64,000 bases of DNA from JAACFF01 sp963701435 (GTDB taxonomy: Bacteria > Chloroflexota > Anaerolineae > Promineifilales > Promineifilaceae). Shown piece after piece: positions 26,631 through 35,978 of the stretch. The stretch covers positions 124,001 to 188,000 of the forward strand of contig CAVPAL010000010.1 of NCBI GenBank assembly GCA_963701435.1. The letters run 5' to 3'. The position numbers were made by a program, and so were the translations under genes. Every line of letters starts with the position of its first letter. Position 1 is the stretch's first letter. The notes beneath the pieces are model-generated. The model was not told the DNA's origin. It ran no database searches and was given only the letters and a program-made list of their open reading frames with translations.

Positions 26631-27422
26631 CTAAAAGGGCAAACTTTCATCCGTTAACTCGACATACCAATCAGAAAGAAATTTAAACGCCTCATCGAAC
26701 TTTGCAGCGGACAAATTGCGGTATTTAGAAACGCCAAACTTGCGGTAAAACTCGCCCCAAACCTTGCCATATTGATTTTCACCGCTTGTTTTTGTCAGGT
26801 GCAAACCAATTGCGCGCACAGCCTGGCTGATCTGGGTGGCCTGTTCTTCTGTGATGGTGCGTTCCTTGTCGTGCATGTCGGCTTCAATATTGGTCAAGCG
26901 TTTATCCAGATCATCGAGCCGGTCGCCATGATGCGCCAGCCGCGCCTCAAGCAGCACTTGATTTTTCGCCAGTTTGACCAGGGCAACGGCCGTTTTATAA
27001 GCATCGACCGCCGGTGTATCCTGCTGCAGGAGCACGTTAAAATCCTCGTCAATGGTCAATTCCCCGGCCTGAAACGCTTCCCACAGGATACGGCTGGCAT
27101 TAAGCTGCAAGTTATATAATTTTGACTGCACTTCTTCCTTAACGGCCGATACCTGCACCCCCGACAGCCACAACGGCACCAGATCAACCCGCAGCACATA
27201 ACCAGACTGCAAACCGCCCGCCGTCATCAGGTTCGCCAGCCCCGTCACGCCCTCTTTGAGCAGCTTATGCCGGTTCATACGCCGCCGCTGCGCCTGCGCA
27301 TCCAGCCCCAAAGCGGCGCACATATGATTGATTGAGACATAAATCTGCCCATCGTCACAGCGCGCGGCCGTAACCTCGTCCCCATACATTTCAACTGTTT
27401 TCTGCTCAATAATTGCCGTCAT
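26631..27422 (-). CDS. Phage antirepressor-like protein (P22 AntA/AR-N type)
   Basis: A 263-residue protein. The N-terminal 110 residues match the phage antirepressor N-terminal domain: TVEMYGDEVTAARCDDGQIYVSINHMCAALGL, then RRRMNRHKLL and LWLSGVQ. A coiled coil (LARHGDRLDDLDKRLTNIEADMHD-like heptads, about 165-190) and a helical C-terminal domain (QISQAVRAIGLHL, WGEFYRKFGVSKYRNL) follow, resembling ORF6C-type domains. Such proteins occur in prophages and also as single chromosomal genes in Chloroflexota. No other phage genes are adjacent. Confidence 0.82.
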   Translation of the reverse strand: MTAIIEQKTVEMYGDEVTAARCDDGQIYVSINHMCAALGLDAQAQRRRMNRHKLLKEGVTGLANLMTAGGLQSGYVLRVDLVPLWLSGVQVSAVKEEVQSKLYNLQLNASRILWEAFQAGELTIDEDFNVLLQQDTPAVDAYKTAVALVKLAKNQVLLEARLAHHGDRLDDLDKRLTNIEADMHDKERTITEEQATQISQAVRAIGLHLTKTSGENQYGKVWGEFYRKFGVSKYRNLSAAKFDEAFKFLSDWYVELTDESLPF

Positions 27423-27728
27423 CGTTCACCTGATTTATCCGGGGGGTAGCCAGATGGCTGCCCCTTGCCGCGAGGGATAGCCAGATGGCCGCCCCTGCTT
27501 TTGATTCATTACGCCAGCAACCTATTATACCCATAGAAAGGGACAAGTGGGTAAGCGGGTTAGAAATGGGATCAGAGTTACCGCGCGCTTTTCAAATAGA
27601 TGCTCGCCGCAGAAATCACAATGCGTCATTTTTGACGACACTTCTCCTTCGTGCTATCGTTAGCCAGATGTAACTGACAGGTGCGACGCACCTCTAAATT
27701 CAGGCCCAACCGCACTCAGGGAGGAACA

Positions 27729-28520
27729 ATGACTCGCATTATCGCCATTGCCATGCAAAAAGGCGGCGTAGGCAAGACCACAACCGCTATCAATCTGGCC
27801 GCGGCCCTGACAGAAATGGGCCAGCATGTTCTGGCCATCGATTTGGACCCGCAGAGCAATTTGACGCAGCACGCCGGCTTCGACCCGGAACAAATTAACC
27901 CCACCATCTACAATGCGCTCAAGGCAGAGGTAGACGGCCGTGAATCCAACATCTCCGCAGCGATTTACGCGACCGAGGAAGGGTTCGACCTGCTGCCTTC
28001 CCAACCGGAACTGAGCCTGGTCGAGGTCGCCCTGATCAACACCCTCAGCCGCGAACGTGTGCTGGCGACCCTGCTGGAACCGGTGGCGCCCCTCTACGAC
28101 TTCGTGCTGATCGATTGCAACCCTTCGCTGGGCCTGCTCGTCATCAACGCCCTCACCGCCGCCAACACGGTCCTCATTCCGATTCAAACCGAATATCTGG
28201 CCGCGCGCGGCGCGTTTATGATACTTTCCAGCGTCGAAACCGTACGCCGCAAAAAGTTGAACCCGCACCTGGAAGTGGAAGGTATTTTGCTCACCATGGC
28301 CGATCCGCGCACAATTCTGACGCAAGATGTGTTAGCGGCCGTAGACAGCCAGTTTGGCGACGAGATTTACATTTTCGATACCATCATCAAACGTTCGGTG
28401 CGTTTTGGCGAAAGCGCCGCTGCCGGACAAAGCATCCTGGCCTACGATCCGCAAGGCCCCGGCGCAGATGCATACCGGCAAGTCGCCCGTGAAGTGATGC
28501 AGGAGGGCCAGCATGGCTAG
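27729..28520 (+). CDS. parA: ParA family ATPase
   Basis: A 263-residue deviant-Walker ATPase for DNA segregation. The signature lysine P-loop is MQKGGVGKTTTAINLA, Walker A' is AIDLDPQSNLT and Walker B is FVLIDCNPSLGLL. It has no N-terminal helix-turn-helix, so it is of the chromosomal/small type. GGAGGAACA precedes the ATG at 27729. It overlaps parB by 8 bp, a coupled partition operon. A consensus parS (TGTTTCACGTGAAACA) was not seen nearby. Confidence 0.93.
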   Translation: MTRIIAIAMQKGGVGKTTTAINLAAALTEMGQHVLAIDLDPQSNLTQHAGFDPEQINPTIYNALKAEVDGRESNISAAIYATEEGFDLLPSQPELSLVEVALINTLSRERVLATLLEPVAPLYDFVLIDCNPSLGLLVINALTAANTVLIPIQTEYLAARGAFMILSSVETVRRKKLNPHLEVEGILLTMADPRTILTQDVLAAVDSQFGDEIYIFDTIIKRSVRFGESAAAGQSILAYDPQGPGADAYRQVAREVMQEGQHG

Positions 28521-29601
28521 AAAACGGCCGAAAGTCAACCTTTCACAACCTATCCAACCGCGCACCGGTGATCTGGCTCAGCTTTTTGAATCCAACGAGG
28601 ACGTCGAACAGGCCGCCGGCTTGCAGCTTCTTGCCATTCGCGTCGACGCCATCCAGCCCGACCCTGACCAGCCACGCAGCACTTTTTCAAACGAAGGGCT
28701 GGCGGAACTGAGCGAAAGCATCAAACAAGACGGCGTGATTCAGCCGATTGAAGTAACCGAAAAACGGCCGAACGTCTACATGATTGTGCATGGCGAACGT
28801 CGCTGGCGCGCCGCGCGCCTGGCCGGTCTGGAAACGATTCCAGCCGTGGTGCGCCGCCGCGATTATGACCAGGTCACCCGCTTCGTACGCCAGGTTGTCG
28901 AAAATATCCAGCGCGAAGATTTAAACGATGTTGATCGCGCAGCAGCGCTGCTGCGTTTGCGCGATCTGATGCAGGAAGAATTGAACACCGCCCGCAGCGA
29001 AGAAGTCTCCTCTGACGAACCATGGGGCAGCCGCATGACCTGGGCCAAGGTCGGCAAGCGGCTGGGCTACTCTCGCCAGCGCATTCACCAGCTGATCAAA
29101 CTGCTCGATTTGCCGGATGAGATCAAAGATGCGGTGCGTGAAGGCGTGCTGAGCGAGCGAGATACGCGCGTGTATCAGGGCCTAAAAGCGTCTCAACAGC
29201 GCGCCCTGCACAAGGCGCGCATGGCCGGAGATTTGTCGTCCGGCGATCTGCGCAAGGCGGCTCAAATTTTGAAGCAGGCGCCCGAGCTGACTGCCCACCA
29301 GGCGATGCGTTTTTTGTCGCGCCCGCAGGATATACCTCAAATCAGCGCCGAGCCGGGACATGCAGGTTCTGCGGAAACAGAAGCGCCGCCCGCCCCGCTG
29401 ATTGAATTTACGCCGGACGAATATACGCCATTAAGCAATGTGCAGCTGAGCATTCAACGGCTGCGCTGGGCGCGCCATCATCTCTCACTGGTCGCGCAGC
29501 ACACGCTCAATGCGAGCGAACGGCAGGAAGCGCTGCGCCTTTTGCGCCTGCTCGAACAGGACATCGCCTCGTTGATTCAAGCCTTTGAAACGGCCGAATA
29601 A
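28513..29601 (+). CDS. parB: ParB family partition protein
   Basis: A 362-residue CTP-dependent DNA clamp partner of ParA. The N-terminal ParB/Srx domain shows AIQPDPDQPRSTF, SIKQDGVIQPIEV and the CTP-binding GERRWRAARLAGLETIPAVV. The central helix-turn-helix region includes WAKVGKRLGYSRQRIHQLIKLLDLP. The C-terminal 80 residues are helical and probably dimerise. Start overlaps the parA stop. The pair may be the chromosomal set or derive from an integrated plasmid; only one pair is visible. Confidence 0.93.
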   Translation: MARKRPKVNLSQPIQPRTGDLAQLFESNEDVEQAAGLQLLAIRVDAIQPDPDQPRSTFSNEGLAELSESIKQDGVIQPIEVTEKRPNVYMIVHGERRWRAARLAGLETIPAVVRRRDYDQVTRFVRQVVENIQREDLNDVDRAAALLRLRDLMQEELNTARSEEVSSDEPWGSRMTWAKVGKRLGYSRQRIHQLIKLLDLPDEIKDAVREGVLSERDTRVYQGLKASQQRALHKARMAGDLSSGDLRKAAQILKQAPELTAHQAMRFLSRPQDIPQISAEPGHAGSAETEAPPAPLIEFTPDEYTPLSNVQLSIQRLRWARHHLSLVAQHTLNASERQEALRLLRLLEQDIASLIQAFETAE

Positions 29602-29607
29602 CCCCCC

Positions 29608-31167
29608 TTATTCATATTCGTAATGCTGCAGCTCATTGACGTGCCGCCAGCCGAGTAGAGCCGCAATCTCCAAAACGGAGCGCGCGGCAAAACCGGTGCG
29701 CCATAAGCCATTGTGATTCGCCCCCTCCATAAACAACTCCAGCGGGTTCGCCAGCGCCACGGCCGGATTGGCGGCCGAACCAGGATAACGCAAATCATGC
29801 ACCAGCAGCGCCGCCATCAGCGCGTTGCTCGTTTCGGGCTGGAAAATTTCGATCTGGAAGCGCTCCGCGCCGGCATACGCCGCCGCCAGCGCTTTATTTT
29901 TTACAACGGAATGGGTTGTCGTGGCCGGGGCGACATTGGCCGAAACAGGAACGCCGGCCGCGCGCGCAGTCACCGCGCGCCACTGCTGCAAGCGTTTCGC
30001 CAGGGCGTAGTTGGGGCCTTGCTGCACAACCAGACAGTCGCTAATGCCATATTTTTTGCCCCCGGCGGCCGGGATCATTTCGCGAATATTAGGGGTAAAG
30101 AAGCGCTTGCCGCTGAGCACGCGCAGCGGGACCTGCCATAATTTGGGACTGCTCCAGGCGCGCGCAACCTTCCACTCCTGGTACTGTTCTTCGGCCGCTT
30201 TGGCGGCCGCTTCCGGAATCGCGTAGGTATCGGTTGGCGTAAGCAGGTAGGCTAATGAAATATCGTCCCGCGCGGCCGTCAACTGCGTCACAATTGCGTC
30301 CATCGCCAGCGAAACCTGCACATGCTGCGCGCCGTCCATGTAGGCATAATTGCCAATCGTGAGCGGGCCTTCAAATTCCGCCAGCCAGGCGCCGATTTCA
30401 GGCGTTTCGGTAATTAGATTGCAGCCCGCCTGCCGCGCCAGATCGCTGTCGGCGGCGGTGGCGTCCGGCTCAATGCGCACGGGCATATGGAATGTCCCAT
30501 TCGAGCCGCGCGCTATTTCGATCAGACGCCGCCACGTTTCCGCAATGTCCACATCCACCGCAACAATATTGGCGCGCCAATGGCTGAGGGGTATCAGCGG
30601 CCCCATCTCCGCCCCGGCGCCCAGCAGCACAATGGTTTGATCGGACATATCAAGCCAGGCAGGATTGGCATGGACGCGCCGAATGGCGCTGGCGTGGGAG
30701 GGTTCAATAATGCCATTAACTTCCCATTCGCCCAACTGCGCCATCAATTTTTGGCCGGAAAGAATTTTGCCGTGATAGGGAATTTCAAGCCGCCCGGGCG
30801 GCTTGTCGCTGCCGCCCTTGATGGTATAGGTATGGAAATTGTGGTGGCCATAGGCCTGCATGGCGGCCGGAATGGGCATAGACTCACCGGCGCGCACAAA
30901 TTCGAACTGCGCGTACAGGGCATCCAGGCCACAGTGGGCAATTTGCAGGGCGTATTCAGGGGTTTGAATCGCCAACGTTACCTGGTCATAAATCGGCTGC
31001 AGGTAGGTGTGACGCCATTTTTTATCCGCCAGAATGTCCGCCGCAGCTTGCGGGTCCAGGTCGGCTACGGCCGCTGCAAAAACCTGCTGTCCTGCCAATG
31101 TAGAACGCCGCCGCCCCGATTTATCTTCCGGAAAACTGACCCCGCCCGCTTTTCCAGCTTGTGACAT
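29608..31167 (-). CDS. Conserved-looking protein of unknown function with Rossmann-like core
   Basis: A 519-residue soluble protein of no family I can name. Residues about 175-215 read QTIVLLGAGAEMGPLIPLSHW followed by IVAVDVD, a glycine-rich nucleotide or SAM-binding fold. The C-terminal third is Ala-rich and helical (ALMAALLVHDLRYPGSAANP, ANHNGLWRTGFAARSVLEIAALLGW). It ends 6 bp from parB, convergently. A dehydrogenase or methyltransferase-like role is possible; none is assigned. Confidence 0.75.
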   Translation of the reverse strand: MSQAGKAGGVSFPEDKSGRRRSTLAGQQVFAAAVADLDPQAAADILADKKWRHTYLQPIYDQVTLAIQTPEYALQIAHCGLDALYAQFEFVRAGESMPIPAAMQAYGHHNFHTYTIKGGSDKPPGRLEIPYHGKILSGQKLMAQLGEWEVNGIIEPSHASAIRRVHANPAWLDMSDQTIVLLGAGAEMGPLIPLSHWRANIVAVDVDIAETWRRLIEIARGSNGTFHMPVRIEPDATAADSDLARQAGCNLITETPEIGAWLAEFEGPLTIGNYAYMDGAQHVQVSLAMDAIVTQLTAARDDISLAYLLTPTDTYAIPEAAAKAAEEQYQEWKVARAWSSPKLWQVPLRVLSGKRFFTPNIREMIPAAGGKKYGISDCLVVQQGPNYALAKRLQQWRAVTARAAGVPVSANVAPATTTHSVVKNKALAAAYAGAERFQIEIFQPETSNALMAALLVHDLRYPGSAANPAVALANPLELFMEGANHNGLWRTGFAARSVLEIAALLGWRHVNELQHYEYE

Positions 31168-31216
31168 AAACGTCTCCTTTTTAGTTAGATTATAGCAAAC
31201 TTCCAGGAAGTTGAAG

Positions 31217-31234
31217 TGTCAACCGTGGTTGACA
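31217..31234. promoter_or_regulatory. 18-bp palindrome TGTCAACC-GT-GGTTGACA
   Basis: A near-perfect palindrome with 8-bp arms in the divergent gap between the Rossmann-like gene (start 31167) and the DUF4342 gene (start 31354). Its position suits an operator controlling either gene. Confidence 0.55.
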
Positions 31235-31353
31235 GTTTGGCTGCAACCCTGGCCGCAGCAGTGCGTATAGAGTTACAGAATTTATTTGTTGGCCGGGCCG
31301 GCTGATTCAAGCCTGCGCCCGGCCCTTAAAAAATCGCATGCGAGGAAAATATC

Positions 31354-31719
31354 ATGAGTGAAGAAACAATTGTAATCGAAGAAGACGCCATCAAAGCAGA
31401 AACCAATGGGAATGGCAAAAGCTGGACGGAAGAGATTAGCGTAGCCGGCGACGAGGTTACCGGTAAGGTTCAGGAACTGCTGCGGGAAGCGGCCGTACGC
31501 AAAATCACCCTGTTGGATGAGAGTGGTAAAAAATTGTTCTCCATACCGCTGTACGCCGGCGTGGCCGGGCTGCTGGTATTCGGCCCCTGGTCGGCGCTGG
31601 CGCTGGTTGCGGTCTGGGTGGGCAAGTTCTCCATCCTGATCGAGCGCGAGGGTGACGAACCCGCCAAAAGCGCCAAAGAGGAAGCGGCCGACGAAACGGC
31701 CGAAGCGGCGACTACGTAA
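31354..31719 (+). CDS. DUF4342 family protein
   Basis: A 121-residue protein with an acidic N-terminus, the DUF4342 core (EEISVAGDEVTGKVQELLREA, RKITLLDESGKKLFSIPL) and one or two hydrophobic helices (YAGVAGLLVFGPWSALALVAVWVG), then an acidic tail. The family is widespread and uncharacterised; the layout suggests a small membrane-attached protein. GAGGAAAAT precedes the ATG, and a strong terminator follows, so it is monocistronic. Confidence 0.85.
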   Translation: MSEETIVIEEDAIKAETNGNGKSWTEEISVAGDEVTGKVQELLREAAVRKITLLDESGKKLFSIPLYAGVAGLLVFGPWSALALVAVWVGKFSILIEREGDEPAKSAKEEAADETAEAATT

Positions 31720-31750
31720 ATAAAATAGAATCCAATTTCCTTTCTGATAT

Positions 31751-31791
31751 ACCCCTGAACGGCCGCATTGTTGTCCGTTCAGGGGTATTTT
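31751..31791 (+). terminator. Intrinsic terminator of the DUF4342 gene
   Basis: ACCCCTGAACGG (31751-31762) pairs perfectly with CCGTTCAGGGGT (31774-31785), followed by ATTTTTTG. Confidence 0.93.
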
Positions 31792-31840
31792 TTGTTTGTA
31801 TCCATGCAATTCCCAGGCCCACGGTAGGCCACGGTAGGCC

Positions 31841-32461
31841 ACGGTAGGGGCGGTACAGGCGGGTCAGGCACAAGCCAGTCACCAAGACCTCTTCTCCCGC
31901 CTGTGTCGCCCGCTTGCGTGTGTTGAACAATACGCCAATTGAATAACCAATCCGGGCGAGGCGCTGGGAGACAGCGTATTGGTGCATGGCAAATATCATT
32001 CCCCAGCGCCTCGCCCCTACCTTATTGCCGGTTTTTTTGGGCATCCATTTTCCCAGGCCTACGGTAGGGGCAGTACAGGCGGGTCAGGCGCAAGCCAGTC
32101 ACCAAGACCTCTTCTCCCGCCTGTGTCGCCCGCTTGCGTGGGTTGAACAAATCGCCAATTGAATAATCAATCCGGGCGAGGCGCTGGGAGACAGCGTATT
32201 GGTGCATGGCAAATATCATTCCCCAGCGCCTCGCCCCTACCTTATTGCCGGTTTTTTTGGGCATCCATTTTCCCAGGCCTACGGTAGGGGCGGTACAGGC
32301 GGGTCAGGCGCAAGCCAGTCACCAAGACCTCTTCTCCCGCCTGTGTCGCCCGCTTGCGTGGGTTGAACAAATCGCCAATTGAATAATCAATCCGGGCGAG
32401 GCGCTGGGAGACAGCGTATTGGTGCATGGCAAATATCATTCCCCAGCGCCTCGCCCCTACC
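31841..32461. repeat. Triplicated 220-bp cruciform repeat (GTAGGGGC...GCCCCTAC family)
   Basis: Three head-to-tail copies begin at 31841, 32061 and 32281, exactly 220 bp apart and nearly identical; the third ends near 32461. Each has the outer ends GGTAGGGGCG and CGCCCCTACC and two inner inverted repeats (CAGGCGGG.../CCCGCCTG and GGGCGAGGCGCTGGG/CCCAGCGCCTCGCCC). Three ACGGTAGGCC-type decamers stand just before copy 1. Open frames inside the copies repeat the same peptide and are not genes. Related single elements are at 35979 and 42008. There is no gene between 31720 and 32573. Confidence 0.9.
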
Positions 32462-32573
32462 GGAGGTTTTTTGTTTGGCCGTCGCCCCCGCGATGCCGGC
32501 GCCATTTGGGGTGACAATTGACCGCAAATCAGGTATCGTTGGGGGTGAAGACAGGTAATTCGAGGCAAAACGC

Positions 32574-34125
32574 GTGTCAATAACCAACCCACACAACCAA
32601 TTACCCCCCGGCTCCCACATGCCCTACCCGCGCAACCCGCACTTTGTGGGGCGCGAAAAAGAGCTAAACGACCTGGCGCTGCGGCTGATTGAAGGCAGCG
32701 CCGTGCGGTATCCGGCCGTTATTTCAACCGGCATTGGCGGCGTGGGCAAATCCCAACTGGCGGTTGAGTTTGCTTACCAGTACGGCCGTGCTTTTCCCGG
32801 CGGCGTTTTCTGGATCAGCTTTGCCAACCCGGACGCCGCTGAGGCCGAAATCGCGCGCAGCGGCGCCGGACTGAAGCTGTCGCCGCATTACGACCGGCTT
32901 GAGCTGGCGGAGCAACTGCGGCTGGTGCAGGCGGCGTGGGCGGAAGCGACGCCGCGCCTGCTGATTTTTGACAACCTCGACGACGAGCGCGGAAGCTGGC
33001 CGGCCCACACGCTGCTGGACAAATGGCGGCCCAGGCAGGGCGGCTGCCGCCTGCTGGTGACCAGCCGCCGCCAGACGTGGCCCACGGCGATGGGCGTGTG
33101 GTCGCTGACGCTGCGCACGCTGCCGCGTCACCAAAGCCAGGCGCTGCTGAATGACCTGACGAGATCGGGTTTAACGGCCAGGCTGCTGGACGCGATTGCG
33201 GACGAACTGGGGGATTTGCCGCTGGCGCTGCAGTTGGCGGGCAGCTATTTACACACCTACCGCCATGACGTCACGCCGCAGGCTTACCTGGCGGAACTGC
33301 GCGCGCCCGGGCTGCTGGCGCACCCCTCGCTGCAGGGGCGCGGCGCGGCTGATTACTCGCCCACCGACCACGACCTGGACGTGGCGCGCACCTTTCAGGT
33401 GAGCATGAACCGCCTGAATCCCGACGACGCCGGCGACATGCTGGCGCTGGATTTGCTGCTGCGCGCGGCGCGTTTTGCGCCGGGCGAACCAATTCCGCGC
33501 GACCTGCTGCTGGCGACCGTGGCCGCGCAAAACGAGGCCGAGAGCGCCGACCCGCTGGCGGCGGCCGATGCTTTGCGGCGGCTGAGCGACCTGGGGCTGG
33601 TGACCATTACGGAAAAGGGCGCGGCGCGGCTGCACCGCCTGCTGGCGCGTTTTGCGCGCGAATTGGCCACGCCCGCCGCCTGGGAAGCGGAGATTGTGGC
33701 CGCGGTGGAAGATGCCGTTATTAACAAAGCGTACGCCGAAAACACGGCCGGCTACCCGGCCGCGCTGCAAAGCTGGGAAGTGCATTTGCGTGCTTGTGAC
33801 TGACGCCGCTTTGCCGCGCGAAGATGACACCGCCGCCACGCTGGCGACAAATTTAGGCTACTACCTGCAAATGAGCGGCGACCTCCCCGCGGCGCGCCCC
33901 TATTACGAACGCGCCCTCGCCATCAGCGAAAAAGCCCTCGGCCCCGACCACCCCGACACCGCCCGAAGCGTGTGGTGGATGGGAACTTTTTATGAGCAGG
34001 AAGGAGATTTGGATGCGGCCAGGGATTGTTACAAACGTGCATATGCCACTTACGCAAGAGTTTTTGGTGAAGAACACCCTCATACAAAAAATGTATATGG
34101 ATTCTTGAAGCGTCTGTCGGACTAG
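32574..34125 (+). pseudogene. NB-ARC-TPR (STAND) protein, one frameshift
   Basis: The first frame (GTG at 32574, or ATG at 32619) encodes an NB-ARC ATPase directly at the N-terminus: HFVGREKELNDLALRL, P-loop GIGGVGKSQLAVEFAYQYG, RLLIFDNLDD (Walker B), LVTSRRQTW and LGDLPLALQLAGSYL. It stops at 33803. From about 33795 another frame continues with VTDAALPREDDTAATLATNLG and three TPR units to 34125; removing one T in the 33789-33797 stretch rejoins them as HLRAVTDAALPRED. No effector domain is seen at the N-terminus and the TPR tail is short for the family. Such STAND proteins are sensors in conflict or regulation. Confidence 0.8.
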
Positions 34126-34439
34126 ATGAGGTCAGACAACCTCCGGGAGGTTCCGTAAAGAGCGCAGGCCGGCGCTCAAACCTCCCGGAGGGTTTTATCT
34201 ACGCCAATAATTCGCGGCTGAGGAACCAGCCGCCATGGCGGTCGTCGCTCGATTTGACGGCGCGGTCGTAGTGAAGCGTCTGTCGGACTAGATGAGGTCA
34301 GACAACCTCCGGGAGGTTCCGTAAAGGGCGCAGGCCGGCGCTCAAACCTCCCGGAGGGTTTTATCTACGCCAAAATTTCGCGGCTGAGGAACCAGCCGCC
34401 ATGGCGGTCGTCGCTGGATTTGACGGCGCGGTCATAGTA
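34108..34439. repeat. 166-bp tandem duplication covering a gene end and a CCTCCGGGAGG hairpin
   Basis: The segment starting AAGCGTCTGTCGGACTAG is repeated with a 166-bp shift. Each copy has the stop of the NB-ARC-TPR gene, the hairpin CCTCCGGGAGG/CCTCCCGGAGG (34140-34191 and 34306-34357) followed by GTTTTATC, and about 75 bp matching the 3' end of the DUF6504 gene. Only the second copy is attached to the full DUF6504 gene, so the first holds a dead gene tail. The hairpin can act as terminator for both convergent genes. Confidence 0.85.
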
Positions 34440-34715
34440 GAGTTCAAACACGCGCTCCCCGTCCACCCGCACGCGATAATAAAAACGGCCGACGCCCCAC
34501 GATCCCCTTTGTTTTGCCCGCCGCGCATTTTCCGGGCGCATATTTTGGGCCATCCGCCCGCGACGGCCGTAATCGCGCCACTCCGCCAGCAGTTCCACCA
34601 CCACAAACGCCTGCGCGCCCCAGCTAAAGCGGTCGGGGCATTTGGGCGTTTTGGTCGTCAGCGGGGGTTCGTCCCAGGTCACGCTAATGGGTTCGAGAAT
34701 AAATTTTTGGGTCAT
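34365..34715 (-). CDS. DUF6504 family protein
   Basis: A 116-residue basic protein, with FILEPISVTWDEPP at the start, FVVVELLAEWRDYG in the middle and FYYRVRVDGERVFELYYDRA at the end, where the chain looks like a small beta-barrel. Its ATG overlaps the stop of the radical SAM/HhH gene (ATGA), so the two are translationally coupled. This pairing suggests a role with DNA or nucleic-acid modification or repair, but no activity is known. Confidence 0.8.
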   Translation of the reverse strand: MTQKFILEPISVTWDEPPLTTKTPKCPDRFSWGAQAFVVVELLAEWRDYGRRGRMAQNMRPENARRAKQRGSWGVGRFYYRVRVDGERVFELYYDRAVKSSDDRHGGWFLSREILA

Positions 34716-35929
34716 TCAAATAATTTTAGCTGGTAAGTCGGCCGTTTGCCGTCCAGCAGCACAAAGGGTTCCAGCCGTTTCGTGCTGACCCCCAGCTTAC
34801 GCAAATCGGCCGTTTCGCGCAAGGTTCCCTGGCGGCGCGCGCGCAAAATGGTGTTGGCGCTTTTGGGGCCGATGCCGGGCACGCGCAGCAGCTCCGGCCG
34901 CTCGGCGCGGTTGACCTCGACCGGCTCATGCGCCAGGTTGGCCCGCGCCCAGGCCAGCTTGGGATCGGCGTCGAGCGGCAGGCTGCCGTCGGGGTTAAAA
35001 GGCATTTCCTCCAGCTCCCAGCCATAATCACGAAACAAAAAAGAGGCCTGGTAAAGCCGGTGCTGCCGCCACGGATTTTCGGCGGGGTGGTTTTCCAGCG
35101 GCGTGCCGGGCACGGGGTTGAAGGCCATAAAATAGGCGCGCTGCAGGCCGGCGTTTTGGAAGAGGAACGCGGCCGTGGAGAGAATTTCCAGGTCGGATTC
35201 AGCCACGCCGCCAACCACAAACTGGGTCGTGGAAGAGGGCCAACGGCCGTTCCAGCCCAGATGTTGGGGTTGGTTTTGGCGAACTGCCTGCATCCAGCGT
35301 AACGGCCGCAGCAGTTCTGCTTCAAATTGTTTCATCGGCGCTAATTCGGCGAGACGGCCGTCGTTGGGCGCTTCCAGGTTGACCGAGACGCGGCTGGCCA
35401 ACTGCATGGCGCGTTCGACCTGCGCCTGCTGCGCGCCCGGCATCACTTTCAGATGCAGGTAGCCGCGAAATTGGTGCTTGTGTCGCAGGATTTCGGCCGT
35501 GGCGAGCAGTTTGTCCTGCGTTTTGACACCCCCGCCGATGACGCCGGAGCTGAGAAACAAGCCTTCCGCCAGTCCGGCGCGGTACAAATTCATAAAGGTT
35601 TGCGCCATTTCTTCCGGTTTGAAGGTCGTGCGGCGGTAGTTACGGCCGGCGCGGAAGGGACAGTAGTTGCAGTTGCGCTCGCAGGCGGAGGTCAGCAAGG
35701 TTTTGAGCAGGGGCATTTTACGGCCGTTGGGCATGGCCGCATAGGTGATGCCCAGCGCGGCGCGTTTATCCGCCAGGGTTTGGGGTTTTGTGGTTGGCGC
35801 GGTGATTATTTGCCCGCAGGGCGCGACGCTGGCGTCAGGCGCGGGCGGCTTTGGCAGCGGCGGCGTTTCCTCGGCCGGTTCCAGGTGCATATGGACGGCG
35901 ACTTCTTCTAGCTTGACCAGGGTTTCCAT
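34712..35929 (-). CDS. Radical SAM protein with helix-hairpin-helix DNA-binding tail
   Basis: A 405-residue protein. The [4Fe-4S] radical SAM motif CxxxCxxC is in SACERNCNYCPFRAGRNYRRTT near residue 85. The barrel continues with GLFLSSGVIGG and YLHLKVMPGA. The C-terminal 60 residues hold helix-hairpin-helix motifs (LLRVPGIGPKSANTILRARR, LRKLGVSTKRLEPFVLL), which bind DNA. The family is annotated as putative DNA modification/repair proteins. ATG at 35927-35929 was chosen over a longer frame because a TATAAT stands 10-15 bp before it, implying a very short leader. DUF6504 follows with overlap. Confidence 0.87.
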   Translation of the reverse strand: METLVKLEEVAVHMHLEPAEETPPLPKPPAPDASVAPCGQIITAPTTKPQTLADKRAALGITYAAMPNGRKMPLLKTLLTSACERNCNYCPFRAGRNYRRTTFKPEEMAQTFMNLYRAGLAEGLFLSSGVIGGGVKTQDKLLATAEILRHKHQFRGYLHLKVMPGAQQAQVERAMQLASRVSVNLEAPNDGRLAELAPMKQFEAELLRPLRWMQAVRQNQPQHLGWNGRWPSSTTQFVVGGVAESDLEILSTAAFLFQNAGLQRAYFMAFNPVPGTPLENHPAENPWRQHRLYQASFLFRDYGWELEEMPFNPDGSLPLDADPKLAWARANLAHEPVEVNRAERPELLRVPGIGPKSANTILRARRQGTLRETADLRKLGVSTKRLEPFVLLDGKRPTYQLKLFE

Positions 35930-35978
35930 ATCACTATTATAGAACATTTGAGCGGATTTTTCCAGTGAAAATATTTTG

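Noticed and set aside
27485..27673. 62-codon frame before parA
   Set aside because: No ribosome site and the composition looks non-coding; it overlaps the parA leader.
26631..29601. Prophage covering the antirepressor-like gene and parAB
   Set aside because: No capsid, tail, integrase or lysis genes are present; a single antirepressor-like gene is not enough.
31282..32620. Several minus-strand frames repeating the same QYAVSQRLARI peptide
   Set aside because: They are readings of the triplicated 220-bp structured repeat, not genes.
34108..34439. CRISPR-like array
   Set aside because: There are only two long copies with no spacers; it is a tandem duplication.
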